Assembly (NCBI GenBank): GCA_963978905.1
Contig: OZ022260.1
Coordinates: forward strand, 19,208,334-19,272,333
Origin: Trichostrongylus colubriformis
Lineage: Eukaryota > Nematoda > Chromadorea > Rhabditida > Trichostrongylidae
Length of the DNA stretch: 64,000 nucleotides
Reading direction: 5' to 3'
Positions 12,901 through 21,719 of the stretch are shown piece by piece. Under the pieces are notes generated by a model. The model saw nothing but the letters and a program-made list of their open reading frames with translations, was not told where the DNA came from and did no database searches. A program made the translations under genes and the position numbers. The stretch's first letter is position 1. Every line of letters begins with the position of its first letter.

Positions 12901-14260
12901 CAGTGTATACCCTGCGTTCCGGCTTTTGACAGGAAGGAGACAGTGAAGCAGAAACGAACTTATCCACATAGCTGAGCCACAGCATGTGCAGTGCCATGAA
13001 GTGATGGATAAACATTAGCCAAGAATCCTTCCGCCACGGCTCCAAATACAACGTGGCATAGACGGAGTGGATGTAAAATGAGGCCTGAGTGGCGTAAATG
13101 ACAAGAATCGCAGGATGGATGGGTGGGGATCTTCCTTGAGACCAATCTAAAAACTGTTTAATTCATTAATGAGTTTGTCGCGTGCTCAACCATTTGGGTT
13201 TCCTTACTCACGCTTATCTTTTTTTCCCTCTTTTTCAAGCTTTTATAGCTGATTTGATCCTCATGTTCAGGAACATATAGTCACCATTAAAGGAAATCAA
13301 GAACTGGGCGATGAAATAATTGGGAATTACCGACTTCAAGTCCCAATTCATCAAAATTTACATCACTTTTGAGATTTCGTGGCATAACAATACTGGAAAA
13401 CAAATCAAATCCCCTCGTTAAAGGCGCAGTCTAGGTCTGCCGCAAAGAGAGCACTTCCTAGATCGTTACCAGTAGCGATTGGGAAATGCTTCTTCCACAA
13501 CCCACAATGAGCAAAGCTGTAGGTGTCAGCTCCGCAACACCGCTACTGATATCCCGAAGTATATCTTCTTCCCAGAAAATATAGTCCATTCCGAAAAAAC
13601 TGATTGGGCGTGTCCCACGGACTTGGGTGAATGGCGAAAGTGGGAGTACGTGGCGAGAGTGAGAGTGTGTGGCGGGGTGAGAGTATTGAGAGAGTTTGAT
13701 ACACGTTCATACAAGTCCGTAGGACACGCCCGATCAGTTTTTCTGAAATGGACTGTAAGTACATATGTCTTCAAGCCTTCCACTTATGCTCTTGTTTCAT
13801 GATTTTTCCCCAGTTTACCTTCAGATTCAATACATTTGCATTGTCCACTATTCGATTCGATCTTGAGAACGACCAGTTCATGAGCACGGGTGCGTGCGCA
13901 CAATTTTGGTGCATATTTCCCAAAATGGTTGTCATGGGTATCATGCCAAGTGAGCTTATCTTGCCCACTCAGGCCAAGACTTTTGCCTGAGCTAACTGGG
14001 CAAGTCGACAGCTGTGCAACGAGCTGCCAAAAATCGAAACTACCCTATAATAGTCCCCATATACCGCAACACTTGCTGCTATATTTCTCAAACTTACCTT
14101 TCCACATAGACAGAGGATCGCTGAAAGAGTTGATATTGGTGACACATGTGTGGATGCACAGTGAGAAGATCCATGACAATCCATAGTAAAAGAGTTTGAA
14201 GATCGACTCGGGAAACTTTGCCGAGTATCTCGGGAAAATGTGATTCCGAGCAACCCACAA
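9930..14260 (-). CDS. lagr-1: Ceramide synthase, CerS1/LAGR-1 type (5' exons missing)
   Basis: Exons read by splice phase: 14260-14098, 13146-12960, 12586-12422, 10853-10784, 10733-10662 and 10064-9930, together 263 codons plus stop. Ceramide synthases acylate sphingoid bases with fatty acyl-CoA in the ER membrane. The first exon found has [14 protein letters not shown], as in the CerS1 segment before the TLC domain. The next has [20 protein letters not shown] and FIHHFMALH, with the two histidines of the Lag1 motif. The third has [13 protein letters not shown], where both aspartates are kept but the usual H of LHD is Q. The penultimate exon has the last membrane span ending NIYWFN, and the last has the NREWDTSA tail. 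Exons upstream of 14260 (about 85 residues expected) were not found; the intron at 10734-10783 is only 50 nt. The family is certain to me; the LAGR-1 orthology is probable. Confidence 0.9.
10264..10656. mobile_element. Palindromic MITE, H family, expanded copy in lagr-1 intron
   Basis: The outer ends GCCGCATTCATACTTTGC and GCAAAGTATGAACGCGACC are inverted, with TTA/TAA at the borders as in the copy at 18992-19226. About 180 bp of other sequence, including a duplicated CCAACTATACTACA, lies in the middle. The right end stops a few bases before the donor of the exon at 10662-10733. Confidence 0.7.
11133..12390. mobile_element. Degenerate foldback mariner-type element, copy 1, in lagr-1 intron
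   Basis: Collinear with the better preserved copy at 62123-63156 over nearly the whole length. Shared boxes include CCATAAGTA near the left end, CATTTAGGCTGG with GGTAGGTCCAGC near 11600, and GCAATCAATT with its inverse TAATTGCCGGTT near 12200. The two halves are inverted copies. The right end is eroded. A SINE interrupts the left arm at 11292-11581. Confidence 0.8.
11292..11581 (+). mobile_element. tRNA-derived SINE with target-site duplication
   Basis: About 290 bp flanked by the direct repeat AATTCTAGAAT (11281-11291 and 11582-11592). The 5' part, GGCGGAGGTGGTGTAGTGAC, looks like a tRNA 5' half with an A-box. About 60 bp further, a B-box-like ATC(C/A)-rich segment is degenerate here but reads GGATCAAATCC in the copy at 56537-56841. 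The 3' tail is GGCCAAAAACT. The SINE sits in the foldback element whose empty counterpart is at 62123-63156, so the insertion site is directly visible. Confidence 0.85.
13583..13754. mobile_element. 172-bp MITE with 43-bp inverted repeats, in lagr-1 intron
   Basis: The left arm begins AGTCCATTCCGAAAAAACTG and includes GGGCGTGTCC and GGACTTG. The right arm is its inverted complement with few mismatches. The short loop is GAGAGTG-rich. No transposase is present, and I could not fix the target-site duplication. Confidence 0.85.
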
Positions 14261-14539
14261 CTAAAACAGACTTTTTTGGAAATATCACAAGGATATTTTA
14301 TATTTTCGCCATTTCGAATATCTCGATTGTTGGTCCTCCTCTACGTTCTACAGAGCTCTTGCTTGTAGTTATTTGCCTTATATTTCGACCAGTTAGGCTA
14401 GCGCACACTACTGCGCGCGTGACATTATGGACGTCTGTGAGTCGATCGGAATGGCTTTTTTCTATGAATTTGCTCAGAGCCCATTACCACATCATATTAT
14501 CCCATGTTTGTTGGGTCCAACGAAACATTTCAGTGCATG

Positions 14540-15005
14540 CTACGCCCACTGTGGGAGAAGCTTAACTCGGCTCATGTGTGTCCCTTACAACTTGTACCAC
14601 GTCCTACCCATCCCACTTGTCCCCATTTCTACAGGCCGTTTACCATGTACTCTCCAAGCTCCGCCCGCCAACACATGTGCTCCGCTCACTGTGCCCAGGT
14701 CTTCTTCGTGACCTTCAGAAACTCATCGCTTACCTCAATCCAACTTTTCTCAAGTGTGAACATTCGAACCCAATTAACAATTTTCGGTCTGAAAAGGGAA
14801 CATTGCTGTGCACACCCGACCCACCGTAGGCGGAGCTTAACCTGGTCCCTGTGTGCCCTTTACTGCTTGTCCCATGCCCTACCCATCCTAAACTTGTCTC
14901 ATCTCCACAGATTGTTTTCCATGTCATGCCTAACTTCGTGACAGACGATCGGACAGACGGACGGAGGGAGGGACGGACACACCGAAGCGTTTTATATATA
15001 GTAGG
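14540..15005. repeat. Repeat with duplicated ~270-bp unit and GACRGACGG tail
   Basis: A segment with GGAGAAGCTTAACTCGG followed by CCTACCCATCC (14548-14660) recurs about 270 bp further on with changes (14826-14945). The array ends in a GACAGACGG/GGAGGGAGGG microsatellite and the sequence AAGCGTTTTATATATAGTAGG. The microsatellite tail suggests a dispersed element end. I cannot name the class. Confidence 0.55.
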
Positions 15006-16219
15006 ATACTCAATGGGATTGGACTCCTAGTTTTAATAGTCGCATCTTTTCAATTGAGCAGCATTAAGGACAATATGATATATTTACTAAAATGGACGTG
15101 CTAGGTAGTGCAACAGCGAAGAAAAACGAAATAAAATGGACAGAAGCCTGGGAAATGAAACCTCCTCTAACCCCCGTAAATTATGTAACCTTTTCGCACC
15201 CTCCCATTAACTATTGATCGGAGTCACGTGGATCTGTGTCGTGTGGCCGTCAAACTATTGATCGGAGCCACATCGATCTGCGATGTGTGGCTGTGAAACA
15301 CAGACAAATAATACACGAAGTACTGTCACTAGACGTCTAGTGGCCATCGCGGGGCACTGGTAGTAAACTCAGGGCGCGATTGATGTTCACCACTTTCCTG
15401 TGGGATAAGGCCAGGTCACTCGTACTGGGGCACCACACACCCGAATTGGGTAACAGCGCGTGGTGAGCGTCTTGCTGCTTAGGTTGTGAGGCGACCACGC
15501 TCTTCGGCGATCTAGACTTAGTTCGAGTGTCCCAGATTAAACGCTTCTTGAACACCCAAATACACTTTATTCCTCGCATCTAGAAAGGCTCAGACATGGG
15601 TTCTGAAATAGGAGAAAAAATTACCTCAGTTGCTTCTGTGATGTATGACCGGAGGAAATGTATGACAAGCGTAAGACACACTAGGGTGGCGATCTCATAT
15701 CGGGACAATGAAAGTGAGCGGCTGTTGTTTTCGTCGCTCAAAAATCCTATGGAAAACCATGACTTCGATTGTGGGTGAAGCCGTCGATACCGTTCAAACC
15801 AATAAGGAATGGAAATCGACAGCAGTTGAGCCTATAAATACAACAAAATACATAAAATATATCGTTACGGCAGTGCCTGGAGGTAAATTCTATTATAATT
15901 TGGGTATCCAATCCCCTTCGTGCGCAGAGAGGTCGTTTGGCGGCTGCACAGTGTGCACTTCGGCGCAGTGGAGTGCCAGTAATGTGAGCGTGTATAAGAC
16001 CAGCGCTCATCGTCTCTCTCCTTTATTTTTTGCTTGTGCCTCTCACCAAACCTCCCCCTCTTTTCTAAATTTTTTGGTTTCTGTCGAACGAAAATTAATA
16101 ACAGCAAAAAAACCTAAGTCTTAGTTGTTATTAGGTTGCTGAGTTATGGGCAAAAGCTTCGGTCAAGCAAATGAAAGCTAGGGGTTTAGAAAAGACTATA
16201 TGTGGCGAAATTTCCATGA
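15006..16219. other. Unassigned sequence with one short tandem repeat
   Basis: At about 15210-15296 the unit AACTATTGATCGGAG plus roughly 28 more bases occurs twice (unit about 43 bp). An 80-aa minus-strand frame at 15337-15579 has no recognisable family. A solitary mariner-like end, TTAGGTTGCTGAGTTATG, lies near 16130. No exon can be supported. Confidence 0.4.
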
Positions 16220-16447
16220 GAAAGAGTGCCTCCGGGCTTTATAGGAGCCACCTTCCTCATTAACTACCACTTGGTTTATGGCAGCCCGCCCTATTTGCGA
16301 ATAAACGGCGGGATGAGGCTATTGTTTCCCGTGTTTTTGACCGTTTCATTCAGTTATTTCTTCACTTCCGTACTATTGAGCAACTCGACCTTCATATTTA
16401 ACTATCCTTCCATATTCATCCCGCATTACCCCTACCGCCGCCTTTAA
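16220..16447. mobile_element. A-family TTAA-flanked element, partial copy
   Basis: The right part is collinear with 39590-39707 (a T-rich stretch, then TACTATTGAGCAAC, then ATTACCCCTA and a CCTTTAA end). Its right end shares the TTAA at 16444-16447 with the element that starts immediately after it. The left end is not clear. Confidence 0.55.
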
Positions 16448-16921
16448 AGGCACAGTTCATGATAATATGATTACCTTGATTCCATCCCCGAGTAGATAGC
16501 CGCCTCCACAAGAGCAACATGTGTGCCATCACCGCGGCGCGAGGGTGAGTGCTAAACGCGTTAGGAACCCGTAAATGAGATGGCGGCCACCGTCTCAAGA
16601 TTACCCACACCCATCTTACGATTTGCCAGCAGGGAAGCGGTGGCATATACGTGTATAAGAGGCATGATATCGACCGCGATAAGGGAAGATAGGGAAAATT
16701 TCCATAGAAACAGCAATCTTATCGGATGATATTACCACGCAAAAACTTGTCGAAATGTTTGCCTCTGGTCTGAAGGCTCGTCGAAGCCAAAGGTCAGGGG
16801 CACCTAATTACCATGGTTTTTGAAAGGATTATTCGGCTCTTTCTTCACTTATGTGTTCTTCAGCACCTCCAGAGTCCCTATGAAGCGAGACGACGCACGA
16901 AAATTATCGTTAACTGTGCCT
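16448..16921. mobile_element. D-family element with AGGCACAGTT inverted ends, copy 1
   Basis: About 474 bp between TTAA at 16444-16447 and TTAA at 16922-16925. The termini are AGGCACAGTT and AACTGTGCCT, followed inward by ATGATAAT and its inverse. Copy 2 is at 47810-48605. Both contain CATGATATCGACCGCGATAA-type and CTTATCGGATGATATTA boxes. The TTAA flanks suggest a piggyBac-type insertion preference; no transposase is present. Confidence 0.75.
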
Positions 16922-16925
16922 TTAA

Positions 16926-17527
16926 GCGGTTTCTTTCAGTAAGCTTTTGATTGGGCTTTTAATTGGTAAGGGACTTGCCATTTCCACTTTGATTTCACAC
17001 TGCGATGAGAGAGATTGCCGTGCAACGTGACTATAAGCTTTGGAACTTGGAGATGAAATTACTAGAAGAAAGAAAACCAGTGGCCGCTCTCATTTTTTAC
17101 AGTGTGCCGTGCATATAAATTCTAGGCAGTTTGGATAGTGAACTTGCTGGGCAAGCACTTTGATGGAAGCCGTTTCGTCTCAATGTCAGCGATAGCCCTC
17201 AAGCAAGCCCTCATTAGGCGAGCCGTCTATGGAAATTCAAGTCCTCTTGTTCCCAAACATTATGTTGCAATTATTTCCCTAGTTCCAAGTACAAAACAAA
17301 AATCTTGCTAGGATACAGCACCTCAGGATGACGTCCGATGGAGTGGGGCGCCCGAGGGAAGCGGGTACGATGGCTCTAATTGTAAGAGCAAAAGGTGAGA
17401 GTCATGTGGTCAGGGACGCAGAGCAAAAAGCATGTCAGCATTGGGTGCGAAAACCTGAACTACGCTCTGCTCGCCGACTGGTGTTCAAAAATGGAATTCT
17501 CACAGTTCGCTCTTTTTCCAGTTTCTA
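16926..17527. other. Unassigned intergenic sequence
   Basis: I see no gene or repeat I can support between the D element and the second 899-bp mariner. Confidence 0.4.
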
Positions 17528-18426
17528 TTAGGTTGATTCATAATAAATCGGACAAATTGACCAATTTTAATCATTGTCGTACAACTTTTTTACGACAACA
17601 GGGATTCACTTGAGATATACTCCATCTTTATCGATGACCTTCTGCCACGGTATAGGCAGATCATGGATGCCCTTGCTCCAGAAGGCCGGAAGCTGGAGCT
17701 CGAAGAAGTTGCCGAGTGCCGCCTTGACCTCGTCGCGAGTTTTGAAGTCTTGGCCGTCCAGGTGGCGTTGGCTGTGGGAGAAAAGGTGGAAATCTGAAGG
17801 GGCCAGGTCTGGGGAGTACGGTGGGTATAGAAGTACGGTCCAACTGTACGACAGCAGCTCGGCCTTGGTCGATCTTGCGAAGTGCGGTCTGTGGAAGTAG
17901 ACACGTTGTCGTGCTGGAAGTAGACATGTGACCGCCGCCGTAGCCAAATTTGGACATTGGCCTTCAATTCTCGTAATTGACGAACGTAGACGTCGGCGGA
18001 TACTGTGGTACCTTCATCGAGCAGCTCCCAGTACTCTACGCCGTGTACGCTCCACCAACCGCGATTTTCGTCTTCGATGGAATAGTCGCCTGACGCAAAC
18101 TTCGAATGCTACAACTACAGTGTACTTCTGCCGGGGGCATGCTCCTTGTGAACTTCTATCAGACGTCTGCCGATATCCGCGGGTTCCTGGCCAGATAGCG
18201 ATATAAATAGTATGACGTTGCGGATGTGGTCTCTGGACCGCTTGAAATCGTGCGGCATTGTGGCGGAATAAATTTACTTTGGAGTGATTATTTTGCGGTA
18301 CTTTGAAGAGCTTTTCATACTCATTCCAACGGTACCTCGCGCGTCCATTTTCGTTAATTCGTTACTGAGTTATGATCTCTAGAAATCATCACTACCATTT
18401 GTCCGATTTATTATGAATCAACCTAA
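17528..18426 (-). mobile_element. 899-bp mariner, copy 2 of a near-identical pair
   Basis: Same 29-bp TIRs as the copy at 1879-2777, with TA at 17526-17527 and 18427-18428. The transposase is broken at the same places, so the defects are older than the spread of this pair. Changes seen by eye include CAACAACAG to CGACAACAG near 17594 and GGGGGCAGG to GGGGCCAGG near 17800. Confidence 0.92.
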
Positions 18427-18991
18427 TACATTTCAGCTTTGAAGCGATAGAAAATTCTCGGGTTTCTGTGCATGTACTGTAACTAGTAGAGTGATTTGAA
18501 GAGTAATGAGAATCGTGAGTGTTCGTGGACGATTCTTTTAGCTTTTACACGTTTATAGCTTTTGTCGATTTCCATCCATCAGATACTTGCGCACTCAGGA
18601 AGCGATCTGTCTCCGTTTCCAAATGATTTGGGCAAGAGGTCTTGGAGACTGTGATGCTCAAATTCAGTTTCTAAGGCGATCCGCGAGCAGTGCTGCTCAA
18701 CAAGACAACACTTCAGCTCCCACAACACAGTCCTCCCAAATCATTCGGAAGATGCTGAAGCTGACCTGCCATTCCGAGCAAAGATGGTGAAAGAAAAAAT
18801 CCAATCTCATTGGGTATTTCCTCGAAAAGTTGGAACTAAAAATTATTTACGACCTTCACACAACTCACAAGTTTTATCGGATCAGCGGTGGATACATGGT
18901 AGATTGCTGAGTTGGTTAGATTCAGTTCCGGTTCCATAGAGTTGTTAGCTGAAAAATCGGGAAATCTTAATGCTTATACACGATATGGTAA

Positions 18992-19226
18992 GGCCGCGGT
19001 CATACTTTGCGTTGTCTGCGGCAGGGCGTGGCCGCGTGTCTTGCGTCTCCACACTGCCTCGTTGCCTGCGTCATCTCTGCACCTCCCCCGTGCCACTCTC
19101 TCTCACAGGCAGCGAGAGAGAGTGGCACGGGGGAGGTGCAGAGATGACGCAGGCAACGAGGCAGTGTGGAGACGCAAGATACGCGGCCACGCCCTGCCGC
19201 AGACAACGCAAAGTATGACCGCGGCC
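18992..19226. mobile_element. Near-perfect palindromic MITE, H family
   Basis: Two arms of about 110 bp (outer end GGCCGCGGTCATACTTTGCG) are inverted complements. I see one mismatch (GTGTCTTGCG against GTATCTTGCG) and a loop of about 11 nt (CACAGGCAGCG). TAA flanks both sides (18989-18991 and 19227-19229), a 3-bp duplication like that of PIF/Harbinger elements. Eroded relatives lie at 9430, 10264, 37066 and 42971. Confidence 0.92.
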
Positions 19227-19229
19227 TAA

Positions 19230-20211
19230 GGAGGCAACACACACTGACAACACTAAACAGCCAGAACAATACAACAAGAAGAATAGGCGGAAGAATTCCT
19301 TGGCTGAACTGGAGGAAAAGGCCACAAGTGGTTGCTGTGAAGAGACGAAAGTGTAAAGGTGACCCTATTAGTGAAAACACGACCTACTACATTCAGAATG
19401 CAGTCCTGAGCCACAGCCTGATCCATAAGGACTGTTTTTGCTAAAGTTGAAAAAGATTTCGCACTTGAAAATGGCTTTCCGCTGTAGTTCATTCTTGATC
19501 AATCTGTGAGCTTCAGTGAGATCCCGATATACAGAAGAATATCGAAGAGCAAGATGGCTGAAAAATAATGCCAAGTTCCGCCTATACATCCTTCATCCCT
19601 GTAGCACTGAATCAAGCCCATTGCGAGCCAACTCCATGAGCTGTTCAGTAGCTCACGCAATAACATGGAGAAGAATCCTTTTTTGTACTCATTATGCAGG
19701 TTTTATGCTGGAAAATCGTTGCCATACAATTTTGGATTCCCCAAACGTAATGTTCATTACATACATAATAAGACCGACAGCTCGTGTGAAAAGAGATGCA
19801 GTGCATTTGGATTAGGACTAGGATTTATTATCGGGTAAAACAAGCAAAACAAAACAAACCAACTAGCTACAAGAACCGATGAACAACTCAAAGAGATGAG
19901 TAATTTATCGAATAGAGCAGGAAATGGCTGGCGATGGGTGGAAGACAGGTGAGGTGGAGTGGAAACGAAAGGTGGTGAGGAGCAGTGGGCCGTCAACACT
20001 GCAAATGGCAAGATCTATAGTGTGCCTCTGGATATCATCTTAGTAGATCTGTCAGCACCAGTAACGTCCATTCAAATCCAGACAGGGCGCTACCGGAGTT
20101 ACACATTGCTCTAAGTAAAGCGTGCTGAAATCACTGATTAGAAAAACAAAACAAGGATCAGTAAACAAAACAGTAGAAGATCGTATTGCTCGAGGACGGA
20201 TACACCTCCTG
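19230..20211. other. Unassigned intergenic sequence
   Basis: Several open frames exist on both strands but none has family features or consistent splice sites. I see no RNA gene. Confidence 0.4.
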
Positions 20212-20341
20212 AATAAATGAATGATATATATGCACAATAAAACTGTCTTTGAAATTAGATTTAGACACCTCATCTTAATAAATGAATAATATATATGCAC
20301 AATAAAACTGTCTTTGAAATTAGATTTAGACACCTCATCTA
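20212..20341. repeat. Two tandem 65-bp units at the 3' end of the CR1 fragment
   Basis: Units 20212-20276 and 20277-20341 are almost identical, each with ATATATATGCACAATAAAACTG and TTAGACACCTCATCT boxes in sequence (shown here in parts). They directly follow the 3' end of the CR1-type fragment on the minus strand and are probably its 3' terminal repeats. Confidence 0.8.
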
Positions 20342-20995
20342 GAGCCAGCATTCACTTTTTAAAATATTTCTACCCTCGTCCCTAAAAGATTCTAAAGACA
20401 TTAGGTTAACCACGTTCACTGGTAGGCGGTTCCAAAAAAACCCGTTGCGAGAAACCACATATTTTTGTACGTGTTCGAGTGAACCTTTCCCTGAATATCC
20501 TGAAGCCATGACCTCGTGTGAGCCTTACATTGAAGAATTTACGAAATAGAAGCTTAAGGTCGATGTTGATATCTCCCTTAGAAAGCTCGAATAACACGTC
20601 ATAGTCCATAACTTTCCTTTTCATTTTAAGAGTAGTTGTGCCAAGATAACTAGGGCGATCTGTATAAGGTACTGAAATAAGACTGCTCGCGTGAAGATTC
20701 TCTCCGTAAAGTTCAATTGGACACTGCCGATCTGACCAACTAGGTGGCGAGACGACGGCGACCAGATCGGCGAACAATATTCCAGAACAGGTCTCACCTA
20801 GGCGGTTGAAAGGCATCAATAGTGTTTTTGTGTGCCTAGGAAAAGTCTCGCAAAATGAAGTCGCACCGGACTGTAGCCGAGCTTATGATAGTCAATATAT
20901 TCATCAAATGGCGAGTTTTTGTCGTACATGATGCCAAGATCTCTGATGATTTGCGGTCCTTTGATGTCCATTAAAGGCAGCTTTAGGGAAAATTC
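20342..20995 (-). mobile_element. 5'-truncated CR1-like non-LTR retrotransposon
   Basis: Read over frameshifts on the minus strand, this is the end of a CR1/L3-type reverse transcriptase: IRDLGIMYDKNSPFDEY, then VRPVLEYCSPIW, DRPSYLGTTT, FRKFFNVRLTRGHGFRIF and a VNLMSLESFRDE-like end. These are characteristic C-terminal blocks of that clade. The upstream endonuclease and catalytic RT domains are absent, as expected for 5' truncation on insertion. Confidence 0.82.
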
Positions 20996-21518
20996 CGACG
21001 AAAAGTAAAAGAAGTAGTGAATATGAAGGCCGAGATGCCTAGTAACAGGACAGTGGAGAAAAAACGGATGGAAATGGCCAAATATCCGAGAAATAGGTCC
21101 CCTTCCCACCGTTGGTTCTAGGTGCGGACGACCTTTCCGTCAAGAGGCGGGTAGTCCGCATAGGTTTTCCATTGGCATTACCAAGACGTAAAATGAAGGG
21201 ATGTTCGGAAATGCGACAGCACCTATTTTCATGTGGTGAGCTTCAAGCTAAAAGTGAGAAAGCGCGATGCGATACTTTCAATCCTGCCGATCTCCTTGAC
21301 CAACCTCACCGTGACCAAACACTAATCACGTCGCCTGAAGGCGGGCCTGCCCTGAACCGAGGCGGCTTGCCCTGCCGAGGCCACCTCCGCCACAGCTCAA
21401 GGGGGCACCTTCCGCGGGGGATTTCGTCATGCATAGGCCTTTCAGACCCGTAGTTTTTCACTGAATGACTCCTTTTGGGATGTCTTATCACCCACATTAC
21501 CCCTAACACTGTCTTTAA
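20990..21518 (+). mobile_element. Internally deleted RTE: 5' end joined to 3' end
   Basis: About 45 bp at 20995-21040 (AGTAAAAGAAGTAGTGAATATGAA, given in parts) match the start of the RTE 5' region at 21722-21775. They are followed at once by sequence that matches the end of the RTE coding region and its 3' UTR (GGAAATGGC, CCTTCCGTCAAGAG, AAGGATGTTCGGAAAT). The end is ATTACCCCTAACACTGTCTTTAAG, again matching the full element's end (longer string split: ATTACCCCTAAC then ACTGTCTTTAAG). This is a nonautonomous deletion derivative. Confidence 0.7.
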
Positions 21519-21719
21519 GTCGAAATCTACTGCCATAGCACGCGCCTAGTCATCACGCAGATTTTTTCCTCAATGTACTTCTATTCCCCAGAATAGATAA
21601 TTGCCACAAAACTTCTAGCGAGAGCTTCGAAGTGCGCGGATCATCAAGGCGAACAGCTCAACGTCATCCGCGCACATAGTACAGTTTATCGAGTAAGGCA
21701 TATATTAAAAGCAGTGATA

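Noticed and set aside
14270..19000. 5' exons of the lagr-1 ceramide synthase
   Set aside because: An N-terminal exon ending in phase 0 is expected here or further right, but no candidate on the minus strand had both acceptable splice sites and ceramide synthase-like sequence.
18970..19380. Overlapping proteins of 82-126 residues on both strands
   Set aside because: They are translations of the palindromic MITE arms; the same peptides appear on both strands because the sequence is an inverted repeat.
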